Origin: Alcanivoracaceae bacterium
GTDB lineage: Bacteria > Pseudomonadota > Gammaproteobacteria > Pseudomonadales > Alcanivoracaceae
DNA length: 64,000 nt
Assembly: GCA_029212745.1 (NCBI GenBank)
Contig: JARGOL010000002.1
Span: 142,033-206,032 of the forward strand
Direction of reading: 5' to 3'
This document shows, piece by piece, positions 27,758-37,925 of the stretch. Within the stretch, counting starts at the first letter, position 1; each line of letters opens with the position of its first letter. The notes under the pieces are model-generated. The model was not told the origin of the DNA. It saw nothing but the letters and a program-made list of their open reading frames with translations, and did not search any database. A program made the position numbers and the translations under genes.

Positions 27758-30700
27758 ATGTTCCGAAAAGCAGGCATCGGATTCGCGGCGCTGGCCATGA
27801 TGGCTCCGGGTATCGCATCAGCACTGGGGGTAGGGGACTACGAACTGCGTTCCTACCTGAACCAGCCTCTGGAAATGGAGGTCTCGCTGACCGATACGGA
27901 CGACCTGACGTCCGAAGAGATTCTCGTCAGCCTGGCGTCCCAGAAGGATTTCGATACCGCCGGCGTCGACCGTGCCTATTTCCTCACTGACCTCAATTTC
28001 AACGTAGAAGTGGATGAGGAAGGTAATGGCACCCTGGTCATCCGCTCGACCCAGCCGGTGCGTGAGCCTTTCCTGAATTTCCTCGTTGAAGTGATGTGGC
28101 CCACCGGCCGCATGCTGCGCGAGTACACCGTATTGCTGGATCCGCCCAGCTACGAGGGCGCATCGGTTCAGGCCACTGCCCCCGCCGCGTCAGAGCAGCC
28201 TGCTGCCGAGCCGGAAACCGTCCAGAGCCAGCCTGCCCCGGCCACCGACACCGTTGTAGCACCGGCCCCTGCCAGACAGGCTCCGGCGCCTGTTGCCAGC
28301 CAGCAGTCCGAAGCGCCAGCCAGCCAGCCGGCTGGCACTTACACTGGCCCGCGCGAAGAATATGTGGTTCAGGCCGATGACACCATGTGGTCCATCGCCC
28401 TGCGATCCCGCCCCAGGAGCAGTATCTCCGTACAGCAGATGCTGGTGGCGATACAGGAACTCAATCCGGATGCCTTCATCGATGGCAACGTCAACCTGGT
28501 CCGCGAAGGGACCGTTTTGCGTTTGCCCTCGGAAGAAGAAGTCCGTCGCATCCGTACCCGCGATGCGTTGACCGAAATCGCCGACCAGAACCGTGCCTGG
28601 CGCGAGAAGCTGGAAGCCCGTGGCATTACGCTGCCGGCGCGACCGCAGGTGGATGGCACCCGTCGGGGCGACACTGACGGCGAGGCTTCCGGCAAGCCCA
28701 CCGAAGGCAAGGTGACCCTGGTTACCCCGTCCGAGGGCGGCACTGGCGAGGGCGTTGAGAGCGCCGCTGGTAGCGAGGGCGCGGATACCGCAGCTCTGGA
28801 GAACGAGCTCGCCATCCGTGACGAGAATATCGACAGCATGCAGCGCGAGAACGCTGAACTGAGCAGCCGTATTGCTGATCTCAAGGGCCAGATCGAAACC
28901 AGCGAAAAGCTGCTTGAGCTGCGCAACAACCAGATCGCACAGCTCGAGGAGCAGCTGCGACAGCTGCAGGCGGAGCAGGGTATCGAGCCAACTGAGTCCA
29001 GTGTGGTTGATTCCGTCGAGGATGCCACCGCACAGGCTGAAGCCGAGGCGCAGGATGCCGCGGCGGATACTGCTGACGAAAGTGGTGAGACTGCAACGGC
29101 CATGGCCGGGGGCGACGGCGAAGATGCCGCCGCGACAGACGGGGCTGGTGAAGATACTGCTGCCGAAGACGTTGCTGCCGAAGACGCCGCAGAAGCGGAC
29201 CAGGCGGCTGACAGCGCCGCCGGCACCGATATGGCCGATGAAACGGCTGATAGCGGCGCGGCAGACGCTGACGCCCAGCCGGTGACGCGCCCGGAGCCGG
29301 TCAAGCCGGTGCGGCCGCAGCCTGAGCCGGCACCGGAACCGGGTATCGTCCAGCTGCTGATGGATAACCTGATGCTCGTTGTCGGTGCGATCGTGGCACT
29401 GCTGGTAGTGATCGGCGGCATCATCTTCATGCGCAACCGCCAGAAGGGCGAAGCCGACGCTGACGCTGTGGCTGACCTGGATGAACTTGACGACACCGCC
29501 GACGATGATTTCTTCGTCGACGGCATTGACGAGCAGGGTGACGAGGAAGGCTTCGGTGAGCTGGAAGAGCCGAGCGAGGACAGCGAAGAGCCGGCCGGCC
29601 AGGATCCGCTGGAAGAAGTGGATGTCTACACCGCCTATGGCCGTCACGCAGAGGCCGTGACTTTCCTGCAGAACGAAATTGACAAGGCGCCCCGCCGCAG
29701 CGACCTCAAGGTACGCCTGCTGGAGGTGTTGGCCGAGATGAACGACGCCGACGGCTTCGAGCGTGAGGCGTCCCGCTTTGCCGACGATGATGAGGTGGCC
29801 GCGCGCGTGGACGCGCTGCGCGCCGGTCTCAGCGGCGCGTCGGCGGCTGCAGACGAGGAAGTCAGTCTCGACGACCTGGAAATGGACCTGTCCTCCGGTC
29901 TGGATGACGCGCCCGCGGCCCAGGCGGCGGGCGAGGAGCCTGCCGAGGCTGAACAGGACGAGGACATGTCCCTGGATTTCGACATGGATCTCGGGGGTGA
30001 GGAAGAGCCGGAAGCGGCGGATGACGATGCCACCCTGGTGCTTGATACCGCAGCCGATGCCGGCGATGACAGTGCCGACGAGCTGGGTGATTTTGACCTG
30101 GATCTCGGTGATGACAGCGCTGACGATGACCAGACTGATACGCTGTCCCTTGACGCCGGTGACGATGAATTCAGCCTCGACCTGGAAGACACCAGCACGG
30201 ACGGCGCCGCCGATGAGGATGACCTGACCCTGTCGCTGGATACCGGCGATGAGGAAGCGGCAGAAGAGCCGTCAGATGATCTGGATGCGGCCCTGGAGAT
30301 GGATTCGTCCCTGGACCTGGGTAGTTCTGATGAAGAGCTGTCCCTGGACATGGACGATGAGGAAGTGTCCCTGGACGACGTCAGCAGTGAATTCTCCGAA
30401 GTGGCGGAAGAACCGGCCTCGGAAGATATCGACCTGTCCCTGGACGATCTCGAGTTTGATGGCGGCGATACGGCTGCCGAGGCGGAAGAAGAAGCGCCGA
30501 CTGAAGTGGGCATGCCTGCCGTCGAGGACGAGCCCGCGCCAAGCAGCGACACGGTGCAGCGCGAATCCGTTGAGCAAGCTGGCACGGACATCCGTCCGGC
30601 CGTGGATGCAGCGGACGTTGATGATGACGACTTCGATTTCCTCGGTGACACTGACGAGAATGCGACCAAGCTGGACCTGGCCAAAGCCTACATTGACATG

Positions 30701-30802
30701 GGCGACGCGGAAGGTGCCCGCGACATTCTCAACGAGGTTGTCAGTGAAGGTAATCCGGAACAGCAACAGGAAGCCAAGGAGCTGCTCAGCCAGGTGTCCT
30801 GA
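27758..30802 (+). CDS. fimV: FimV/HubP-type polar hub protein
   Basis: A 1014-residue inner-membrane protein. A signal peptide (about 1-24) is followed by the FimV N-terminal domain, a LysM peptidoglycan-binding domain (about 202-257), a coiled coil (about 346-408), an Ala/Asp/Glu-rich linker, one membrane helix (about 533-555) and a long acidic cytoplasmic region with repeated SLD-type motifs. It ends in the conserved TPR-like FimV C-terminal domain (KLDLAKAYIDMGDAEGARDIL). In Pseudomonas it organises the pole for type IV pili and chemotaxis. Preceded by 127 bp and followed by a strong terminator. Confidence 0.93.
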   Translation: MFRKAGIGFAALAMMAPGIASALGVGDYELRSYLNQPLEMEVSLTDTDDLTSEEILVSLASQKDFDTAGVDRAYFLTDLNFNVEVDEEGNGTLVIRSTQPVREPFLNFLVEVMWPTGRMLREYTVLLDPPSYEGASVQATAPAASEQPAAEPETVQSQPAPATDTVVAPAPARQAPAPVASQQSEAPASQPAGTYTGPREEYVVQADDTMWSIALRSRPRSSISVQQMLVAIQELNPDAFIDGNVNLVREGTVLRLPSEEEVRRIRTRDALTEIADQNRAWREKLEARGITLPARPQVDGTRRGDTDGEASGKPTEGKVTLVTPSEGGTGEGVESAAGSEGADTAALENELAIRDENIDSMQRENAELSSRIADLKGQIETSEKLLELRNNQIAQLEEQLRQLQAEQGIEPTESSVVDSVEDATAQAEAEAQDAAADTADESGETATAMAGGDGEDAAATDGAGEDTAAEDVAAEDAAEADQAADSAAGTDMADETADSGAADADAQPVTRPEPVKPVRPQPEPAPEPGIVQLLMDNLMLVVGAIVALLVVIGGIIFMRNRQKGEADADAVADLDELDDTADDDFFVDGIDEQGDEEGFGELEEPSEDSEEPAGQDPLEEVDVYTAYGRHAEAVTFLQNEIDKAPRRSDLKVRLLEVLAEMNDADGFEREASRFADDDEVAARVDALRAGLSGASAAADEEVSLDDLEMDLSSGLDDAPAAQAAGEEPAEAEQDEDMSLDFDMDLGGEEEPEAADDDATLVLDTAADAGDDSADELGDFDLDLGDDSADDDQTDTLSLDAGDDEFSLDLEDTSTDGAADEDDLTLSLDTGDEEAAEEPSDDLDAALEMDSSLDLGSSDEELSLDMDDEEVSLDDVSSEFSEVAEEPASEDIDLSLDDLEFDGGDTAAEAEEEAPTEVGMPAVEDEPAPSSDTVQRESVEQAGTDIRPAVDAADVDDDDFDFLGDTDENATKLDLAKAYIDMGDAEGARDILNEVVSEGNPEQQQEAKELLSQVS

Positions 30803-30824
30803 TGGCTGGCGGTTGACGTACAAG

Positions 30825-30853
30825 GGCGGCACCTGCGGGTGCCGCCTTTTTTT
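30825..30853 (+). terminator. rho-independent terminator after fimV
   Basis: A 9-bp GC stem (30825-30833 with 30838-30846), a TGCG loop and seven T residues. It closes the leuC-to-fimV transcription block before truA. Confidence 0.9.
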
Positions 30854-30921
30854 GTGTCCGCAGTTGCCGTTGCTGGCGCGCGGCACTATCCTCGCCCGGC
30901 AGGTGGGGGCACGGACAGGTC

Positions 30922-31728
30922 ATGACACGTATTGCTCTGGGTGTTGAATACGACGGTTCGGCGTACAGTGGCTGGCAGACCCAGCAGGCTGGCGTCGCCA
31001 CTGTGCAGTCCCGTGTCGAGGCAGCGCTTGCACGGGTGGCCGACCACCCGGTATCGGTGATATGCGCCGGCCGCACCGATCGTGGCGTGCATGCCACCGG
31101 ACAGGTGATCCACATGGACTCGGATGCCGTCCGCGATGAAAAGGCCTGGGTGCATGGCGCCAATGCCAACCTGCCGGATGATATTGCCATCCGCTGGGCG
31201 CGCCCCGTGGACGACAGCTTCCATGCCCGGTTCCGGGCCCATTCGCGCTGCTACCGCTACGTCATTCTCAACCACCCTGTCAGGCCGGCGCTGTTTCGCC
31301 GCCAGGTGACCTGGAACTACCGGCCCCTGGATGTGGCGCTGATGGCGCAGGCGGCGGAGCATCTTGTCGGCACCCATGATTTCACCTCCTACCGGGGCAT
31401 CCAGTGCCAGGCAAAGTCACCGGTGAAAACCCTGCACCGGCTGGATGTCACGCGACAGCAGCAGTACCTGGTGATAGAGGCCGAGGCGAATGCCTTCCTG
31501 ATGCACATGGTACGCAACATTGCCGGGGTGCTGATGGCCATCGGAGCCGGCAAGGCAGTGCCGGATTGGGCGGCTGAGGTGCTTGCCGCGCGCGATCGCA
31601 CCCGGGGAGGCGTCACGGCGCCGCCGTTCGGCTTGTATCTGGTGCACATCGGTTACCCGGGCGAGTACGGGCTCCCGGATGAGCCCCTGGGCCCGTTCTG
31701 GTTGCCGGGGACGCGCCTCACGCGCTAA
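30922..31728 (+). CDS. truA: tRNA pseudouridine synthase A
   Basis: A 268-residue enzyme that isomerises uridines 38-40 in the tRNA anticodon stem. CAGRTDRGVHATGQV contains catalytic Asp53, and FHARFRAHSRCYRY and HMVRNIAGVLMAIG are TruA signatures. It lies between fimV and trpF as in Pseudomonas. It follows the fimV terminator, so it has its own promoter. Confidence 0.96.
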   Translation: MTRIALGVEYDGSAYSGWQTQQAGVATVQSRVEAALARVADHPVSVICAGRTDRGVHATGQVIHMDSDAVRDEKAWVHGANANLPDDIAIRWARPVDDSFHARFRAHSRCYRYVILNHPVRPALFRRQVTWNYRPLDVALMAQAAEHLVGTHDFTSYRGIQCQAKSPVKTLHRLDVTRQQQYLVIEAEANAFLMHMVRNIAGVLMAIGAGKAVPDWAAEVLAARDRTRGGVTAPPFGLYLVHIGYPGEYGLPDEPLGPFWLPGTRLTR

Positions 31729-31747
31729 CGCGCAATTGACCGGTTTT

Positions 31748-31756
31748 TGTTACACT
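31748..31756 (+). promoter_or_regulatory. possible extended -10 promoter for trpF
   Basis: TG-T-TACACT lies about 35 bp upstream of the trpF GTG. No -35 element is correctly spaced, which is typical for extended -10 promoters. Weak evidence. Confidence 0.3.
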
Positions 31757-31790
31757 CTGTGCCCGTTACCCAGGGTCGGGAGGCCTGTCC

Positions 31791-32429
31791 GTGCAACGCA
31801 CACGCGTCAAGATGTGTGGCCTGACCAGGGCCCAGGATGTGCTGGCCGCCGTGGCCGCTGGCGCAGACGCGCTGGGCTTTGTTTTTTACCCGCCCAGTCC
31901 GCGCGCGGTCAGTGCCCCTGACGCCGCCGCCCTGTTGCGGGAAGTGGCACCGTTTGTGACCACCGTCGGCTTGTTTGTCGACCCTGCCCGTGAAGACGTG
32001 GAGGCGGTGCTGGCGCAGGCACCCATAGACCTGTTGCAGTTCCACGGCAATGAGTCGCCGGCCTTTTGCGCGTCTTTTGATCGCCCCTACATCAAGGCCT
32101 TGCGCATGCGCGACGATGTCGATGTGGCCCAGGTGGTGCGTGAGCATGCGGCCTGCCAGGGCATTCTGCTGGACAGTTACGTGCCCGGAACGCCGGGTGG
32201 TACGGGCCAGGTGTTCGACTGGCGCCGGGTGCCGGCCCTGGGCAAGCCCGTGGTGCTGGCAGGGGGGCTGGACGCGGACAACGTCGCCGACGCCATCGGT
32301 GCCGTGGGCCCCTATGCCGTTGACGTCAGCGGCGGGATTGAAGAATTGGATGAAAACGGTAGCCGGCTGCCCGGAGTCAAATCCGCGACGGCAATGTCGG
32401 CCTTTATGCGAGGTGTAACCAGTGTCTGA
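31791..32429 (+). CDS. trpF: phosphoribosylanthranilate isomerase
   Basis: A 212-residue TIM-barrel enzyme performing the Amadori step of tryptophan synthesis. [11 protein letters not shown] at the N-terminus (catalytic Cys) and the C-terminal [12 protein letters not shown] and VDVSGGIEE phosphate-binding loops are diagnostic. The GTG start has GGGAGG upstream. It overlaps trpB by 8 bp, giving trpF-trpB-trpA. Confidence 0.95.
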   Translation: MQRTRVKMCGLTRAQDVLAAVAAGADALGFVFYPPSPRAVSAPDAAALLREVAPFVTTVGLFVDPAREDVEAVLAQAPIDLLQFHGNESPAFCASFDRPYIKALRMRDDVDVAQVVREHAACQGILLDSYVPGTPGGTGQVFDWRRVPALGKPVVLAGGLDADNVADAIGAVGPYAVDVSGGIEELDENGSRLPGVKSATAMSAFMRGVTSV

Positions 32430-33633
32430 GCAGTTGGATTTTTCCGCGTTTCCGGATGCCCGGGGCCATTTCGGGATCTACGGGGGACGCTTTGTCTCCG
32501 AGACCCTGATGGCGGCCCTGGACGATCTCGAGAAGCTGTACATGCGACTCAAGGACGACCCGGAATTCCGGGCCGACTTTGACAATGACCTGGCGCATTA
32601 CGTGGGCCGGCCATCGCCGCTGTATCACGCCGAGCGCTGGAGCCAGAAGCTGGGTGGCGCACAGATCTTTTTCAAGCGCGAAGACCTGAACCATACTGGC
32701 GCGCACAAGGTAAACAACACCATCGGCCAGGCCCTGTTGGCAAAGCACATCGGCAAGCGCCGCGTGATTGCCGAGACCGGGGCAGGGCAGCACGGTGTGG
32801 CCACTGCGACAGTGGCTGCGCGCCTGGGCCTTGAGTGCCAGGTGTACATGGGTGCCGAGGATGTGGAGCGCCAGAAGCTGAACGTCTACCGGATGAAACT
32901 GCTTGGTGCCGAAGTCATTCCGGTCACGTCCGGGTCGCGGACGCTCAAGGATGCCATGAACGAGGCCATGCGTGACTGGGTCACCAATGTGGATGACACC
33001 TTCTACATCATCGGTACCGTCGCCGGCCCGCACCCCTATCCCTTGCTGGTGCGTGATTTCCAGTCGGTCATCGGCCGTGAAGCCCGTCAGCAGTGCATTG
33101 ACATGACCGGACGTCTCCCTGATGCGCTGGTGGCCTGTGTGGGCGGCGGTTCCAACGCCATCGGCCTGTTCCATCCGATGCTGGATGACGAGGGTGTGTC
33201 CATGTACGGCGTTGAAGCCGGTGGTGACGGCGTTGAAACCGGCCGTCATTCGGCGCCGCTGAACGCCGGTCGGCCCGGTGTGCTGCATGGCAATCGCACC
33301 TACCTGATGGAAAGCGACGACGGCCAGATTATCGAGACCCATTCGGTGTCGGCGGGCCTGGATTATCCGGGGGTTGGTCCCGAGCATTCATGGCTCAAGG
33401 ACATGGGTCGGGTGAACTATGTGGCAGTAAACGACGACCAGGCACTGGCTGCGTTCCGTGAGGTGACCAAGGTGGAGGGCATCATGCCGGCGCTGGAGAC
33501 GGCCCACGCGTTGGCCTATGCCGCCACGCTGGCGCAGGAAATGCCGCGTGACAAGACGCTTATCGTTAACATGTCTGGCCGCGGCGACAAGGACATCCTG
33601 ACTGTCGCTGCCATGGACGGTATCAAGTTCTAG
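32422..33633 (+). CDS. trpB: tryptophan synthase beta chain
   Basis: A 403-residue PLP enzyme that joins indole and serine. The PLP lysine is K96 in [20 protein letters not shown] and the phosphate loop GGGSNAIG are canonical. The GTG start overlaps trpF. trpA follows after 8 bp, so both subunits of the complex come from one transcript. Confidence 0.97.
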   Translation: MSEQLDFSAFPDARGHFGIYGGRFVSETLMAALDDLEKLYMRLKDDPEFRADFDNDLAHYVGRPSPLYHAERWSQKLGGAQIFFKREDLNHTGAHKVNNTIGQALLAKHIGKRRVIAETGAGQHGVATATVAARLGLECQVYMGAEDVERQKLNVYRMKLLGAEVIPVTSGSRTLKDAMNEAMRDWVTNVDDTFYIIGTVAGPHPYPLLVRDFQSVIGREARQQCIDMTGRLPDALVACVGGGSNAIGLFHPMLDDEGVSMYGVEAGGDGVETGRHSAPLNAGRPGVLHGNRTYLMESDDGQIIETHSVSAGLDYPGVGPEHSWLKDMGRVNYVAVNDDQALAAFREVTKVEGIMPALETAHALAYAATLAQEMPRDKTLIVNMSGRGDKDILTVAAMDGIKF

Positions 33634-33641
33634 GAAACAAG

Positions 33642-34448
33642 ATGAGTCGAATCAAAAGCTGTTTTGAACGCCTTGCGCAGGACAATCGCAAGGCGCTTAT
33701 CCCCTATGTCACTGCCGGTGATCCGTCACTGGAGGTCACCGCTGCCATTCTTGATGCGATGGTGGACGCCGGTGCTGACGTGATCGAGCTTGGTGTGCCA
33801 TTCTCGGATCCCATGGCGGATGGCCCGGTGATCCAGCAAGCCTGCGAGCGTTCGCTGGCGTCCGGCACCACCTTGAAGAAGATCCTGGCACTGGTTGCGG
33901 ATTTCCGTACCCGTAACAGCGACACACCGATTGTCCTGATGGGCTACCTGAACCCGGTGGAAGCCATGGGCTACGAAGCGTTTGCCGAGGGTTGCAGCCA
34001 GTCTGGCGTGGACGGTGTGCTGCTGGTGGACATGCCGCCGGAAGAGACGGACGGCATTAAGGAGTACTTCACCAGCCGTGATATCGACCTGGTTTTCCTG
34101 ATTGCGCCGACCACCACCGAGGCGCGCATGGACGCCATCGCCGAGGCCGGCAGTGGTTACCTGTATTACGTGTCATTGAAGGGTGTCACCGGTTCCGCAT
34201 CGCTGAACGTGGACGAAGTGGCATCGCGGGTCGAAACAATTCGCAACCATACCGGTTTGCCCATCGGGGTGGGCTTTGGTATCAAGGATGCAGAATCTGC
34301 CCGTGCCGTATCCTGCGTTGCCGATGGCGTCGTTGTTGGCAGTGCCCTGGTCAATCGCATCGCCGAGAATGCTGATGCCCCGGGCCGGATTCCAGAGACA
34401 GTGGCCGAGGTTTTACGCGACATGCGCGCGGCCATGGACCGGGACTGA
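33642..34448 (+). CDS. trpA: tryptophan synthase alpha chain
   Basis: A 268-residue TIM-barrel subunit that cleaves indole-3-glycerol phosphate. [19 protein letters not shown] carries the catalytic Glu and Asp region, and [11 protein letters not shown] and [11 protein letters not shown] are conserved. It follows trpB by 8 bp and precedes accD by 26 bp. Confidence 0.97.
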   Translation: MSRIKSCFERLAQDNRKALIPYVTAGDPSLEVTAAILDAMVDAGADVIELGVPFSDPMADGPVIQQACERSLASGTTLKKILALVADFRTRNSDTPIVLMGYLNPVEAMGYEAFAEGCSQSGVDGVLLVDMPPEETDGIKEYFTSRDIDLVFLIAPTTTEARMDAIAEAGSGYLYYVSLKGVTGSASLNVDEVASRVETIRNHTGLPIGVGFGIKDAESARAVSCVADGVVVGSALVNRIAENADAPGRIPETVAEVLRDMRAAMDRD

Positions 34449-34474
34449 GCTGCAAACGGGGAACGTGACATACC

Positions 34475-35356
34475 ATGAGTAATGCCAGCTGGCTGGACAA
34501 GATCCTCCCTGCCATTCGCAAGGGTGACGAGGGCCATCGCAAGGCCAATGTGCCTGAAGGGCTGTGGCGCAAATGCCCCCGATGCGATGGTGTGGTCTAT
34601 CGTCCTGAGCTTGAGCGCAACATGGATGTTTGCCCCAAGTGTGATCATCACATGCGGATTTCTGCGCGCCGTCGCCTGAGTCTGTTCCTGGACGAAACCC
34701 CGCAGACAGAAATGTTTGCCGACCTTGAACCGGTGGACCGGCTCAAGTTCCGCGACTCGAAAAAGTACAAGGACCGTCTCGTGGCGGCGCAGAAGGCTAC
34801 CGGTGAGAAAGATGCGCTGGTGGCCGTTAAGGGTGCCGTCAAGGAGCTGCCGCTGGTGGCGGTGGCGTTCGAGTTCAACTTCATGGGCGGGTCCATGGGC
34901 TCGGTGGTGGGCGAACGGTTCGTACGTGCCGTGGACGTATGCCTGGAGAAAAGGCTGCCGCTGGTATGCTTTGCAGCCAGTGGCGGTGCGCGCATGCAGG
35001 AGGCGCTGTTCTCCCTGATGCAGATGGCGCGCACCAGTGCTGCGCTGCAGCGCATGCGCGACGCCGGCCTGCCATTTATCTCCGTGCTGACAGATCCGGT
35101 GTACGGTGGGGTGTCGGCCTCCCTGGCCATGCTTGGCGACGTCAATGTCGCCGAACCCGGTGCCCTGATCGGTTTTGCCGGCCCACGCGTGATCGAGCAG
35201 ACGGTGCGCCAGAAGCTGCCGGACGGCTTCCAGCGCAGCGAATTCCTGCTTGAGCACGGCGCTGTGGACATGATCGTGTCACGCCACGACATGCGTGACA
35301 CGTTGCACCGGCTGCTGGCCAACCTGACCCACGCGCCTGTCTCTGAAAGCGCCTGA
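34475..35356 (+). CDS. accD: acetyl-CoA carboxylase carboxyltransferase subunit beta
   Basis: A 293-residue subunit that with AccA transfers carboxyl from biotin to acetyl-CoA, starting fatty acid synthesis. The N-terminal zinc finger has Cys34, Cys37, Cys53 and Cys56, followed by the crotonase-fold carboxyltransferase domain with [14 protein letters not shown] and ASGGARMQE. It lies between trpA and folC, the classical gammaproteobacterial order. Confidence 0.97.
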   Translation: MSNASWLDKILPAIRKGDEGHRKANVPEGLWRKCPRCDGVVYRPELERNMDVCPKCDHHMRISARRRLSLFLDETPQTEMFADLEPVDRLKFRDSKKYKDRLVAAQKATGEKDALVAVKGAVKELPLVAVAFEFNFMGGSMGSVVGERFVRAVDVCLEKRLPLVCFAASGGARMQEALFSLMQMARTSAALQRMRDAGLPFISVLTDPVYGGVSASLAMLGDVNVAEPGALIGFAGPRVIEQTVRQKLPDGFQRSEFLLEHGAVDMIVSRHDMRDTLHRLLANLTHAPVSESA

Positions 35357-35365
35357 GTTGAGCCC

Positions 35366-36646
35366 ATGAGCCTGGACGCCTGGCTCGCGCGCATCGAGCG
35401 CCTGCATCCTTCTGAAATAGAGCTGGGCCTTGACCGAGTCGCTGGCGTCGCCGAAGCGCTGGGGGTGAGTCGGGCTACCTGTCCGGTTATCACGGTGGCC
35501 GGCACCAACGGCAAGGGCTCGTGCATTGCCCTGGCCAGCGCACTGGCACAGTCAGCCGGGCTTCAGGTGGGTGTGTATACCTCACCGCACCTGCATCATT
35601 TCAACGAACGGGTGCGCATCAATGGCGTCATGGCCAGCGACAGCGACCTGGAAAGGGCCTTCGAACAGGTCGATGCCGCTCGCGCTGATACCCCGCTTAC
35701 CTATTTCGAGTTCACCACACTGGCGGCGCTGTGGCTGCTTCGCCAGCACCAGCCCGCGCTGGACCTGTTGTTGCTGGAAGTCGGCCTTGGTGGCCGACTG
35801 GATGCCGTCAACGTGGTGGACGCGGATGTGGCGGTGGTGACGTCCATCGGTCTGGATCACACCGACTGGCTGGGCGATACCCGGGAAGCCATTTGCGCGG
35901 AGAAGTGGGGTGTCGGCCGCCCTGGCCGCCCGCTGGTGTTTGCTGATCCAGCACCACCGGCCAACGTGGCTTCCCTTGTCAGCACCTCGGGTGTCCGGTT
36001 GCTGGCAGCCAGCGAGGCGTTTGCCGCAGACGCGACCGGCGTTCGCTGGCGTGGCCGCCGTGGCGCGGACTGCCGGGCATCGGTGGATGCGGTGCCCCTG
36101 GGTCGTGACAACCTGGCCACGGCGCTGCAGGCGCTGGCCTGTGCGGGCGTGACGCCTGCGGGCGCGGACATTGCCGGCGTGGCCCGCCACTGTCATGTGC
36201 CCGGCCGCCATCAGCAGGTCCAGCTCGCGGGCGTGACCTGGGTGTTTGATGTCGGCCATAACCGTGAAGCCCTGTGGCGATTCAGCGAGCAGCTGGAAGC
36301 CGGGGAGGGCACCACGGTGGCGATCTGCGGCATGCTTGCTGACAAACCTGCCGCCACGGCGCTGTCTGCCTTTGTTGGCCGGGTGAGCCAATGGCACTTG
36401 TGCACCCTCGAGGGCAGCCGTGGCCAATCTGCCAGTGAGCTGAAAAAGGCGCTGCCCGGTGGCGAAAGGGCAATCTGTCATGCCACGCCAGCAGCGGCGG
36501 TGGCTGCTGTGCGAGACGCCGGGCCGGCGGTTGAGCGGGTGCTGGTTTTCGGTTCTTTCCTGATGCTGGATGCGGTAGCCAGGGCGCTGGGCATCGATCT
36601 TTTTCGGGTCGCACCCGCGGCCATGGATGACAGCGCCGGCAGCTGA
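35366..36646 (+). CDS. folC: bifunctional folylpolyglutamate/dihydrofolate synthase
   Basis: A 426-residue Mur-ligase-family enzyme that adds glutamate to dihydropteroate and folates. The ATP loop GTNGKGSCIA, the SPHLHHFNERV segment, and EVGLGGRLDAVNVVD are diagnostic. It starts 9 bp after accD and is followed by a SPOR-domain gene. Confidence 0.95.
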   Translation: MSLDAWLARIERLHPSEIELGLDRVAGVAEALGVSRATCPVITVAGTNGKGSCIALASALAQSAGLQVGVYTSPHLHHFNERVRINGVMASDSDLERAFEQVDAARADTPLTYFEFTTLAALWLLRQHQPALDLLLLEVGLGGRLDAVNVVDADVAVVTSIGLDHTDWLGDTREAICAEKWGVGRPGRPLVFADPAPPANVASLVSTSGVRLLAASEAFAADATGVRWRGRRGADCRASVDAVPLGRDNLATALQALACAGVTPAGADIAGVARHCHVPGRHQQVQLAGVTWVFDVGHNREALWRFSEQLEAGEGTTVAICGMLADKPAATALSAFVGRVSQWHLCTLEGSRGQSASELKKALPGGERAICHATPAAAVAAVRDAGPAVERVLVFGSFLMLDAVARALGIDLFRVAPAAMDDSAGS

Positions 36647-36702
36647 CGCCACAATAGCGCCTGCATCGCGTCGGCTGCGGCCATACTGGCTTACTGGGGC
36701 AC

Positions 36703-37254
36703 ATGAATACGCACATCAAACAACGTCTGATCGGCTTGCTGGTTTTCCTGCTGCTGGGGGCTATCCTCGCGCCGGTGCTGTTCCGTTCGCCGGAACAGGT
36801 ACGCGTGGCGCTGGATCTGCAGATTCCCGACCAGCCGGAGCTGGATATCGCACCGCCGGCACCGGTGGTCTCCAGTGACGAGGTGGAACGCGTGCGCGAG
36901 CAGATCGGCGATGCCCGCGAAGAGGTTGTTGAGGCCGCCGAGGCGCAGGCCGAACGCGTGCAAGCGGGCGAGCCGGACCCCGAGGCGGCCCCCAGTGAGC
37001 CCTTTACGCCCACGGGCTGGGTGGTCCAGGTGGCCAGTTTTACCGACCGCAGCAACGCCGTAAGCCTGCAGACCCGGCTTCAGGCCGCCGACTACAACGC
37101 CTTTGTCCGTGACACGGTACAGGACGAAGTGACCTACTACCGGGTGTTTGCCGGCCCGGAGATCAAGCGTGCCGAGGCCAGCGCCCTGCTTGACCGGCTT
37201 GGCAGCGACCCGCGTTTCAAGCTCAATGGCCTGCTGCTGCCCTACACGTTGTGA
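36703..37254 (+). CDS. SPOR-domain protein (DedD-like)
   Basis: A 183-residue bitopic protein: a short cytoplasmic N-terminus, one membrane helix (about residues 9-26), an acidic and Ala/Glu-rich linker, and a C-terminal SPOR domain (about 104-180, WVVQVASFTDRSNAVSLQTRL). SPOR domains bind denuded glycan strands at the septum, and DedD is a division protein. Its place between folC and cvpA matches dedD in other gammaproteobacteria. Confidence 0.88.
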   Translation: MNTHIKQRLIGLLVFLLLGAILAPVLFRSPEQVRVALDLQIPDQPELDIAPPAPVVSSDEVERVREQIGDAREEVVEAAEAQAERVQAGEPDPEAAPSEPFTPTGWVVQVASFTDRSNAVSLQTRLQAADYNAFVRDTVQDEVTYYRVFAGPEIKRAEASALLDRLGSDPRFKLNGLLLPYTL

Positions 37255-37419
37255 CCCGGCAGGAAAAATCGGCCGGCCGGCACAAAGGTTGTGTTACCAC
37301 GCCACGCGGTTTGCTACCATGGCGCCCCTGACGAGCCCTGGATACGCGGTGCCGCTTTATATGAACGACGCCACTGTTGTCACCACTGGTGACGGACCCC
37401 CGGTCGGGTGGATGTGCTG

Positions 37420-37914
37420 ATGAATATTGCTGATGCCGCCATCCTGCTGATTATCGCCGTATCCATGTTTATCGGCCTGCGCCGGGGCTTTACCCGCGAA
37501 GCATTTTCCCTGGTGTCATGGCTTGCCGCCTTTGTCGTGGCACGCATGTTCGGGCCGGGACTGGAAGTGATGCTGGAAAATTCCGTCGACACGCCCAGTG
37601 CCCGGACAGCCATCGCCTTCGGCCTTCTTTTTGCAGCCACCCTGGTGGTGGGTGCCCTGGTCAATCACCTGCTTGGTGAACTGGTCCGTGTGACCGGCCT
37701 GTCCAGTACTGACCGGATGTTCGGCACCGTGTTCGGCGCCGTGCGTGGTATGGTGCTGGTGGTTGTGCTGGTGGCCCTGGCCAAGCACCTGTTTGCACAG
37801 GATCCCTGGTGGCGCGACTCGGCCCTGGTGCCAATGTTCGCCATGATGGAAGACTGGACCCACAAGGTGGCGACCAGTGTCCTGGACGTTATCATGAAAA
37901 TCGGCGCGGAATAG
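37420..37914 (+). CDS. cvpA: CvpA family membrane protein
   Basis: A 164-residue membrane protein with four hydrophobic segments, resembling colicin V production protein. [27 protein letters not shown] is the typical start. I prefer the ATG at 37420 over the GTG at 37408. It lies 11 bp upstream of purF, its usual partner, although its function (stress or envelope integrity) is not understood. Confidence 0.88.
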   Translation: MNIADAAILLIIAVSMFIGLRRGFTREAFSLVSWLAAFVVARMFGPGLEVMLENSVDTPSARTAIAFGLLFAATLVVGALVNHLLGELVRVTGLSSTDRMFGTVFGAVRGMVLVVVLVALAKHLFAQDPWWRDSALVPMFAMMEDWTHKVATSVLDVIMKIGAE

Positions 37915-37925
37915 AGGACAGCGAC

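Noticed and set aside
28190..29647. Large antisense ORFs opposite fimV
   Set aside because: Low-complexity Ser/Val composition mirrors the acidic repeat region of fimV.
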